Shown: piece after piece, positions 9,501-20,700 of the stretch
Layout of the letters: the number at the start of each line of letters is the position of its first letter
Numbering within the stretch: the first letter of the stretch is position 1
Assembly: GCA_019649035.1 (NCBI GenBank)
Contig: BMAT01010738.1
Coordinates: 545,672 to 569,716 of the forward strand
Origin: Elysia marginata
Taxonomy: Eukaryota > Mollusca > Gastropoda > Plakobranchidae
Length of the DNA: 24,045 bases
Direction of reading: 5' to 3'
Program-made: the position numbers and the translations under genes
Notes under the pieces: model-generated
The model's database searches: none
What the model was told of the DNA's origin: nothing
Seen by the model: only the letters and a program-made list of their open reading frames with translations

Positions 9501-12500
9501 ACAAACATGATTTCCCCTCCCATTGATGTCCATGCAAGGCCGACAGCCACTCCAGGCTGTGACAAACGTTGCGACATCTCTGACTGGAAAATGGCTGGCT
9601 GGTAAACAAATAAAAAGACAGAGCTAAAATCACTACACACCCTATATTAAAAAAATTTTTATTCAAACAAATCGTTTTTCAGAGGTACTTGGTATCACAT
9701 AGGGAAAGGTTTATACCATTCTTAAAATAAAAGCTTCTGGATTTTTTATTGCAAGGAAGCTGTCAATTTATTAGCTGATTTATTTGGTTACTTGTCTATG
9801 ATTAAATAACAAACAGAAGAGAAAGAAAAGTATGCACTGATCACACCACATTATTTTCTAAGCCCCAAGAAACAATTAACAAGTTTTTACTAAGATAATA
9901 TAATGTGCATAAGTTTTGGTTTTCTCCTACGTTAATCAAAATTAATTGCTTAAATTTTTTGTTGTTACTTAAGGGGCCTCAAGTAGTGTGAGGCACAAGA
10001 AGTTTTATAAATTCAATCAATAAGCAAACAAAACAGCTATGATAATTCTCTCTGTACATCACATTATGCTCATAACTATCCAAATCTTAAAACACCATGG
10101 CATTAAAACCAAATTTCTCAAATATGAACAAAAAAATATTAACCCCTAGAATATCTTCCAAGGCTGCTTCATCAATGACAATAGGCATGTTTGGGGGATG
10201 CATGATTGCAGAGGCAGATTCTTTCTGTGTTGCCTCTTTCTCTGGACTTGCTTGCTGCTTATTCCCTCGGTCCAATTCATCTGTTGGAGTCTCAAGTACT
10301 TTGACTGCTACAGCCCTGCACACACCTGCAATCCTTCTTTCAAGGGTGCGTACCCCTGCCTCTCTGGTGTAACTTGCAACTGCAAAGAAACATTGCGTCT
10401 AGACTAAGCAAATAAATTTTACAGGTTTATTGGAAGCTCATAATCAATAATTAGCACACTTTTCTAAATTTTTTCTGAGAAGAATATTAAGTCTAGGTTG
10501 AAAAAAATTTCATGGGAAATACTTGAATAAGACTAAACTTTGTCCGATAATAAGAAATACAGTGCAGACTGCTTAAGTCAACGTGCTTGGGAACAGCCAA
10601 TTCAGTTCCAAATATCAGAGCTTCAAGGTAAGGATAGATGACAAAGAAAAAATACTAGTTGGGATCCTAAAACAAATTTGAGTTATCAGAGTTCAAGTTA
10701 AATGGACTCCACTGTATCATAATTTATTATTATATCATTGCAATATTAGTTAGAGAATATATCATATTCAATGACAGCGGGAGTAACAAGAACTATGGGC
10801 ATAGAAAGAGATTTGAAAATCCCTGTTTTTATCTCTATTTGAGCCCTATAATGAAGGAAATGGCCATTTATATTGGTAAAAAACGTTAATAGTGCCATAA
10901 AAAGCATAACATGAAAAGATACATAAAGTAAGAAAAACCACTTATTATTCAAACATCGCAGGTCTGCTTATAATTAAGTTCATAGGTACCCTTTTCCTAC
11001 TCCTTAGGCATGTTTAAGGGTCCTAAAATCACCATTTGGGATTGATTTACCCACAAGCTGGCTGTCCCTTGCTGTTCAATAGTGCACCACTAGTAAACCT
11101 TACCCCCCTTTAGAATACTCTTAAAACCTTTGTTGGACAATAAAAAGAGCACCTGCTATATCAAGACTTAGGATGAGATAAGATGAGACAATATTTATCG
11201 TCCTTTTGAGAGGCACATTGTTTTGGTTTTAACAGGAAACATAGATATACAAACATCAGTTTAATAAAAAAAAGGTGTCATACTTATACTCTTACAAGAA
11301 TTAAGAATGTGTTCAATAAAAAAAAAAAATAAAAGCATAATGACAACTAAATGATTTTAATGAAAGTTATTTGGACTGGTTCAGAGAAATTTTTATGGCT
11401 GTACAACTACAATGGGTGGTCTTTATCTTTTACAATCAAGATAATTTTACTTTAAGTATATAGTAAGAATAAATTTGAGCTCAGGAACTTGCTTTTTATA
11501 ATTGAGTTCTTAGAAAAAAATAGTTAGTGTTATTCCTGAGTTTCACTGTATGTAAGTGAAATGAAAAGGGCTTTACAAATGCTTCTCTTAAATCAAAATT
11601 TTTAGAAGGCAGCAAAGCTCAAATATACTTGGAAATACAGTACCGGTACCAAAAAGATAGGGACATGAATTTGAAAAAGTAATGTAAGAAGTACACCAAA
11701 CCGACATTCTAGATTGCAGAAAAATACTTATTTCAGTTAAATTTAAGTTAGGGTAACACAAGGAATCCTGCAACAGTAAGAAAGCTGGCCCTAACGGGTA
11801 CATTAGCCAATGATATGAATAGATCAAAAGTCTACCCTCAAGCAAATGCTGTTTTAGAACAAAATCAATTTAACTAAAAATTCCAAAACTAGCAGCCCCA
11901 AATCTTTTAACATTGTAGAAATTAACAAGCTTACTTATGAGGCGTACTGTGTCATCTGGCAACTGCAGCTGTTCATCAGTGAGACCGTGCTCTTTCAGCT
12001 GCTTAGGGATGAGGTGTCTGCGAGCAATGTGCATTTTTTCCTCAGCTGTATAGCCAGGTATCTGAAGATGTGGTAACCAAAGGAGATACAGACAAGTCCA
12101 TAAAATTTGAACCTTGACGGTATAAAAATTTTCTTCGAACTATAGTTAAAATTATCCCTCTTCTGAAGCCCATACCGACAGTTTGGTTTTTGGATAATTC
12201 AAAATTAAATTTTAGTATTATAGAGTTGGAAAATATCTGAAATGGACTGTAGTAAAGTTTTCTGAACCAGTCGGGTCTAAGGCAGCAAAAATTCTGATTT
12301 GCCGATAAGATTTGTTGCAAGGCACTTCATAACAGACTTATCTAAAGATGTTAAAAAGTAGCCAAGAGATACCTTTTATGACCACTATGTACTCACAAAG
12401 TGTCCTTAGTCTTTGATAAACTATTGAGATACAATATACACATCCAAAATTGCTTTACTAAATCAGGCATTATAATGGAAAAAAGAAAGAATCTGTCAAC

Positions 12501-15500
12501 GATGGCAAATTATGTGGATAAACAGGGAGAGCTTTCTGAAGGGTAAAATTAAACAATCTGTCACCTAAATAATCTATAAAATGGAAAACATTGATGATTA
12601 CTGTGAAGACAATCATAATCAAATAATACCTTTTAAAAAATCTATTTTACTCTGATAATGATTATGAAAAAAAAACTCCAACTATTTCCATAATCATAAG
12701 TAAAACATTAAAACATTTTATTCACTTGCAGCTATAAAAAACAAGGAAGTTTTCACCTTTTTTCACAAGTATTATGCATTTAGAACTAATACCACAGACA
12801 TTGAATAAGTTCTATTTTATAACAAATTTGTCTGGATTTATTTTACACAAATCTTGAAACTTGAATTCTCTCCTTGCAATACACAGCTTCAAGGGAAGGT
12901 ATATTTTAATGGCCTTGACCATTATCTTTTTTCAAAACCAGTCAGAGTAAGGGCACTTGTAAAAAATTTAAATTCCTCTTTGATTAATACACCTGCTTTA
13001 TATATATTTCAAAATAAATTGACCAAAATAATTGCATTGCATTAAGAATAACAAAATAAGGTTCATCAGTTCAAGCACTGAAGAACAAAACTATATAGAT
13101 CCAAATTATTTCATAATTTTCTGGAACAGTAAAATTTGTCTCATGCAAACTCCCAAACAAAAAAACCCATAAAGAAGCTTACCTGTATTATTTCCATTCT
13201 GTCCAACAGGGCTGGAGGGATTGTTGAAACATTGTTGGCGGTAGCAATGAAGAGAACTTGAGACAAATCAAAGGGCACATTAAGATAACTGAAGTCTATG
13301 TTAGGGAATTTCAGTGCAACCAGAACAAGTATGGTTTAAAGTAAATTTCTAAAAAAAAAAAAAAAAAAAAAAAAAACCAACAAAGAATAAAACTGCTTTA
13401 AAGTGATCATTGGCCTTTAAACCAGAAAAAAATGTTAAATGCCATACATATATTTAAAGTCTTGTGTCCAGAGCGAATGAGTCAGATGTCCCAATTTCCA
13501 CCTTCAGAGAAAGTGCTGTTTTGAACAAGACCCTTTTCTAAGCTTCCAAACGTTAAAAAAAAAAATAGAATTATCAATATTTTTAAAGAAAATTTTTAAC
13601 TTTTTATTGGTTAAAACATAGAAAAAGAAGAAAAAATAAATCTTTCAAGGGCGTTTACTCAAATAAAAAATACTCCTGACTTCCAACTCACTTGCCCTTG
13701 GTGCAAGACAATATGCATAGAAGTTTTTAAGAGTGATCCAAACACCCTTAAAATAAAGTTAAATTTTCATTTCTTTTTCAAGGATACTGGTCCACAAAGT
13801 TGTTATTCTGCTCAGGATCCAAAACCTCCAAAAGGGCTGCAGATGGATCTCCATGTATTCCTTTAGTCTAAAGAAAAATAAAAGATGAAAACATATTGAA
13901 TTAAAATACATTAACACATTTAAAGAAAAATACAATATATATCTTAGTAAATCAACCTGATCCTTTGGCCTTAATTTGAATCCTTCGAATTCAAAGTTTT
14001 CCTTTATTCCCAAGAAATTTTAACTATGTGGTATCCACTGCAGATTTGCAAAACTTTTCTTCTCACTTTTTGAGATGCCTCAAGGTACACATAAAATTAA
14101 AATAAACTTTTTGCAATTTTCTTGCTTTTTACATAAAGAGCTAGAAAACGGGTTTCTCACCAGCTTATCAATCTCATCAAGCAAAAATACTGGGTTGTTT
14201 GTATTGACACTGCGCAGACCCTGTATAATCCTGCCTGGCATTGAGCCAATGTAAGTACGACGATGACCTCTAATGTCTGACTGGTCGCAAACCCCACCTA
14301 GGGCTATTCTGAAAATGTGAAAGATACCATGATGATTGTTTTCAAAGTATTTGTAAAGCAATTCTCCAGATTTAAAGCATATCGTAAGAAATAATAATTA
14401 AAAAACCCTGATAAAGACTGATACATTATGTTCTACTCAAGATGAGACTTTCAACACCATTCAGAGAAAGAACCAAAAATAACTGCTAAAAATTATATAA
14501 ATCAATTATGAATTACAGGTTAACAAAGCTGTCCATAATATTGTTCAAATCTTCTGTAGCATGCTCAGAGTAAAGATAAAGAGATTTATAATGATAAGAG
14601 GTACATTGTTACTTCAGCCTTTAATTCTATCTATGCCTTTGACAATAGTTTTGGTCACAAATAATATGAATTAATATGAACAGTAAATCTGTGAAAACAA
14701 ATACATGTACACTTTCACAGGGTATTAGCCCCCCCCCTCTTGTCCTAAATCATAATTCAGTTTTGCCAGTACAAACACAAACAAAAGAGTAAAAAGTTTG
14801 GAATGAGTAGAGAACTGAACTTCTTCGACAGAATGTTAATCAAATAGCAGGTAAATATGAAAACAAGTTTACAATTTACTTCAAAGTTAATGTCCGTTCT
14901 TATTCACATTATGCTAAAAGAATAAGTCATAGGCCTATTTTTATACAACTTTTAATATTTGCTATATATATCAACAAATGCAAGTACCTACATATGTCAT
15001 AAATGCTCTCTAGCATTAGCAAATGAGTCTAGACAGATGAAATAGTAATGGAATCTTGCGAGACATTTAAAAAACATAAAAATCTTGACATCTACCTGTG
15101 GAACTCTCGACCCAGTGTGTTTGCCAGAGATCTTCCGACACTTGTCTTGCCCACGCCAGGCGGTCCTACAAAGCATAATATGGGACCTTTCAATGAATTT
15201 TTCAGCTGCCGCACAGCCAGATACTCTATCACTCGCTTCTTCAACTTGTCCAGACCATAGTGATCTGTGTCTAAATCTTTTCTGAATAAGAATAAAGCAA
15301 GAGGAAAAGGATCAGTCTCTAAGTCTAATCAATATTCAGGTGCCTTTTGTGTATATTTATGTATTCATGAGTGTGTGTGTGTGTGTGGGGGGGTAGTCTT
15401 ATCTTTAAACAACATTACAGTTACTGGAAACATAATTATGTAAACATGGGAAGCCCATGGAACATAACTTCAATCATTCAATGTCATAGAAAAGTGCTTC

Positions 15501-17760
15501 ATAAAAACCTACATTTCTAATGGTGTTGATACCAGGGATATAACTATAAGGAATATGTTAAGGGGCAAAACACCATCATTTGAAGAACTCAAAATTGTGT
15601 AAATTAAGGGATTTGAATAGCAATTAAATTTTATTTAACCCGTTGAGTGCCTGGCCCGGAACTATACATGTCTCTAGAGTGCCATGTGCCCGGAACAGTT
15701 CCGGGCATATGACAACATAACTGTTTGGGACGTCTAAGAGAGTTAAGGCTTGAAACCTGTTTTGTACTGTTGGGTGATGTCCCTTAGACCATTTCCAGGA
15801 AGTTTGAAGCAGCCATCTTTGCATTTTTTGTGACATGTTTGTTTTGTAAACATGGCTTCAGGCAGCTCACGCAACGATCCTCCTTGCACTCTAGGGTATA
15901 TATATATAGAGGCATTGAAGGGGCTAACCATATTTTCCTTTTAACACTGCTCGACAGTTACACATACCCCGTTTAATAGTGAAAATTATTCCATAGGCAC
16001 TGAGAGAAAGAAACAGTGATCTCAACCTGTCTGGAATAGGGACTAGGTTTACCAGGGGTGTTAAAGCATGCAGTAGGCAATTATGTATGCCAATGATTTG
16101 CGTATAAAGAGTATTTTTTTATATGACTCCTGACCCACTAAACTGCTCTTATTCTTAACATGCTTTACATGGGTGCCCTGCCAGATCAATATAAAATCAA
16201 ATTACCTCCTGAACTCAACAGAGGTAGCTCTTAAAACATATCACTTGAGCATACTGACAAGATCTTTTACTGCCTTTAGCTGAGTAAGGTGAAGAGGGGC
16301 AGCGTGGCAGAGTGGTTAACGCGTCGGACTCGCAATCTGGAGGTTGTGGGTTTGATTCCCGACCATGCCATGTTGCAGTTGCCTTGGGAAAGCAACTAAC
16401 CCTAACTTTCCCCAGTCCACACACCTGTAAAATGGGTACCCAGCTACAGGCAATTCTTGAATTTGTGATATGCGCCTGCAACACCCTGCATGTGGGGTTA
16501 AAGTGGCCTTAAATGTACTGGTCTGCTGGGGCATTAGTGGCGCTGCTCTTGTGGCGACACAATTACGCTGAGTAACGAAGCCAAATTTCCTGAAAGGGAT
16601 TAATAAAGTGTGTAAAAAAAAAAAATGTGTGTTAAGAGTCTTTCTAATGCATATAACACCAACCCTGTGGGTGTAAATACTTTTAATAACATATTTACAA
16701 CAACCCAAAAGTAAACCTTACCATTAAAATGTCTTTGTATATTGAAAATAAGCCAATCTGCCTAGACTTAAGATTAAAAAACATTTAACACTGGATAGAT
16801 TTAACTGTTAGATTGAACACATGAACTGACTTTGCCTGCACAATATCCAGAGTGTCTTTTGTTCCTTTGGACCAGGGAAGCTCTGTCATCAATTCCAAAT
16901 AGTTTCTGAGAAATATGATAAGTGACAAAGTTAATTTTAAGAAGTTTAACCTCGTTTTACCTTTAAAATATTAAAAACATGAAAAGTGAAACAAATTATA
17001 CACTTGACTGTTTAATCTTTAGCTTACCGGTTGTGTATATTTCTGACAAACACTTTACAAACGCTCAATACCACTAGCGTATAGTTCTAGCATAGGACAA
17101 CTTCCCCTCACCCCACTAGCATTTACCACATAAAGGGGGATGAAAGTAACGGGTAAATAGGAACTTTTCAGTCACAACAGTAACACAGTTAATGCCTAGC
17201 TCAAAGCAGAAGAAACACAATTTATACTGGTTTTTATTTTGTGCAAATCAGCCATCAAATGAGTTTTTCTGTGAATTTGAAGTTTTAGTTTCAATCAAAG
17301 GATCCACCTCCTGAGCAGATCAGAATTTGTGCATAGATCTGGGTGTAATAAATCAGATCGCAGATGAATTGTCAAATGAATAAGCATCTACTTTATAATC
17401 TTGAGCTCTTGACAGTGATGCAAGTGACGTAGATCTAGATGATAGATGTGAATGAAAACTTGCCTAAGTTAGTTTATATAGAACATGGGCCTAGACCTCT
17501 CAATAAAGACCAACCTTGGATTATTAGCAGTTGCAGTGGATTACACAACATTTTTGGGAAGTTAGCAATGTTTTCCCTTTGCATGACATATCATGTAATG
17601 TTGTTGATATTGATGGTGTTGTATTTTGGCATTTTTTCCACTAGTCAATGTTTTAGTTTCTCATTTCTTTGTATGTTCAAGCTTTTAACAATTCTTTACG
17701 GTGTTCAATGAAGTATGCAGATACAACAACGACAACAGCAACAACAACAACAATACCATT

Positions 17761-17794
<34 letters not shown>

Positions 17795-20700
17795 GCAACA
17801 ACATTGGCAAAACAACTCAACCATACACACAATGATTATTTTTATTTCCTTAATGCAAATTATTTGATCAATGATTTTTATCCTTCTATGCAACCTTTCC
17901 TCAAAGTAAAATTATTAAATTAAGCTGGTTTTTTTTTTACCTATACAGCAGCATCAACTACAATTTACCACACATTGTATGAAAAAACAATTTGAAACAT
18001 TTTTTTTCAAAACCTTCAAGCATTTTGCTAATAAAAATGTATATAATAATCAAAAACAGTATGTATAAGGTGTAAAAAAATATTTTCATAAACTTGTATT
18101 TTTAAAAAATGGCTCAGTAACTGCTGGGATGAGGGGAATTATTGTCTAGTATACTGTGGGATGGTAGTGCTTCCTGTGTCTGACACACCCAGGGCTTTAG
18201 GCGTTAATAGTCATATACTCCAATGTAAACACCAGGTGTACTAAATATAGATCTTTTAATGTCTTTAAACCATGGACATCTTTTTTCTTAAACAGTCACT
18301 TAATCCCACTTTCCTCTGATTATAAAGTACATCAGTTTGTACATATTCATGGCTCTAAACATTTTTAACTAAATAAAAGAAACAAAAGAGTAAAATTATG
18401 AAAATGATTACCGTATCATCGCATGCTCTGGCATGTGGGCCGGCATTTTCTTTAACCTCTTGACTTCCTTCATGGCTGACTTGAGAGCTTGATCTGGCAT
18501 TCCAGCTGCCCTAGTGTTGTAAAACATAGACAAAGCAAAAGCAAACTTATACAATTGATATGGCAATAAAATTAACAATGAAAATATTGATGCAAAAAGA
18601 GGGAAAAAAACTATGATTAATGTTTTCTTATTCATTTTACATAAAAGTATAAACTAGGCCTACTTACACAAAATTTAAAGGGAAAAATTTAAACAAAAGA
18701 AGATGATATAATGTGAAAAAAAAACAGACCCGCTCTTTGAAAAGGTAACCAAAGGATGTTCTCTGTCAACCCTGTATGGCTTATCCCACTTTTTGTTTCC
18801 CTTGTCTGTGGTACAGGACATTTAAGTTTGTAAGATAGAAAAAAAAAGATGCTATAATGGCCCTGTCCAGCTTTTCCTTTCAGTAACCTTGTTAGACATG
18901 AAATTTTCAATCTCTTACTTTATCTTGCTCTCCAGGTCACCAACTTCATCAACATCTTCATCCCTTTCTTCATCATCAAGGTCAGGGTCTACCTTGCGGA
19001 AAACACCACCCATATTTAAAGGTCGACCCATTTCCTTCCTCGTCACAATTTCCACTTTACCATCTTTTCTGGCTTTTCTTAGTAATTTGAGACCCTGTGG
19101 CACAAAAGAACAGGATCTATGTATAACTAGAACAATTTAATGCGGACAAAGAAATTTACAAGATCAGAACTGGTGGTTCTTCACACACTTATGTACAAAT
19201 CAAAACATAAAGTTTTTAAAAACATTAAATAAGATTGATTTTACAGTTGCCACAATATGCATTCTTAAAAATGAAAATTGTTTATTTTCAAGAATTGAAA
19301 AAAAAAATTGCCGCCATTGTTTACTTTTGACTGCCTTGGCTTGAATTTTCCTGCAAACATTACCTACAGCAAAAAATCATATATACTTTTGAAGTTATTT
19401 GATTTCCAGGGGATAAAACACACTCTATAAAAGATTTTTTGAGACAATGTATACTTGGTTATTTCATCCCCAAGAAATTTTCCCTCCATAAAACGTCTTT
19501 CATTCAACCTTGACAAAACAAAAATGTTAGTCTTCAGAAAAGGTTGGGTCTAAAAAAAGGACAGAGAATGGGATTTTGGAGAATAACCCATCCAAATATC
19601 TACTTATTAGAGATATCTTGGTGTAATGTTCTCCTTAAGTTTAATTATGACAAATTGTATTGAATTGTGAATTGTTATGAAGTAAAGATACTTGATTGGT
19701 TTCAAGAGTAAGAAGTCTTCGCAGGCGGTATGATGTCAAATTAGGGTTAATTGGGTGTCCAAAATGAGGAAACTAATCTGTTCTCTTGGTTTTGGGTATG
19801 CCTGGATATTTCAGTCTGTGGGTTATAGGGCAACTTTTTCTCTGAAGTCAAAACAAGATGAATTGAATTAAGCCTACAGGATCTTCATTGAAAGATAAAA
19901 TGCTCATTTCCAAATTATTTAGACTACCACCCTACAATTCAGCCCCCTACTTTTCATTAGTAAGCTTAAATCGCGTAAGACGATGTATTAAAAACTTACA
20001 GCCTTCCTCTTAAGAATAATCTCCTTTGATTTGATATAGCACATTACAACCTTTGTGCTGCTTGTGACCAGTGTGGAATAACATGTTGACACTGAATTTC
20101 ATGTGTTGTTCAGATGTAGCTCACAGGCAATACAGAGAAATGTTCCACCAGATTTTTTGAATGTTCAAAATGTGAATAGACCATCTCATATCCTTAATGA
20201 TGCTATTTCTTTCAATAGCAATGATCTCACTGTTAAAACTATGTTATATCTCATAATGATTTTTAAAAATCAGTATATTTACACTGACGCATAAATTGTT
20301 ATGAAAGCCAATGATTGTACACTAATAAAATCTAAACTCCTCCTTGGTGCTCATTCATTTATTATTCACAAATCAACCTTCTGTTTTATGTACTGGCATA
20401 AAGAACCTCAATTTTATCAGGTGCTTGAAGTTATATAATTACAATGGTATGCATGCATATATCATTTTAATGAATATTTTTTTTGTACTCTCCAATATAT
20501 GAGCAGATGGCCTTGAATATCAAAAAAGTTGTTCAAAGTTTTCCTAATAGGACAGTTTAGCTCACCTACCTAACCTGCATAGGTTACATTGTTTTTGTTA
20601 CAGGAACATATCACATTGTTAACTTAAGAAATTAAAAATAATTCCAATAACTTAAAATTCATCTTTTCTTCTTCTTCGTTCTTCATGGTAGATCAGATGG

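Noticed and set aside
16296..16370. Functional tRNA gene
   Set aside because: The acceptor and anticodon stems do not pair properly, and it is followed by a SINE body and poly(A) tail, so it is a retroposon head.
16215..16708. Minus-strand open frames of 89 and 130 codons
   Set aside because: They are antisense reading of the SINE, with no protein signature.
17439..17711. 90-codon plus-strand frame in a LONP2 intron
   Set aside because: No recognisable domain, AT-rich, and bounded by no splice or promoter signal that stands out. Likely chance.
17721..17803. Regular repeats as a CRISPR-like array
   Set aside because: It is a CAA trinucleotide microsatellite without spacers, in eukaryotic intronic DNA.
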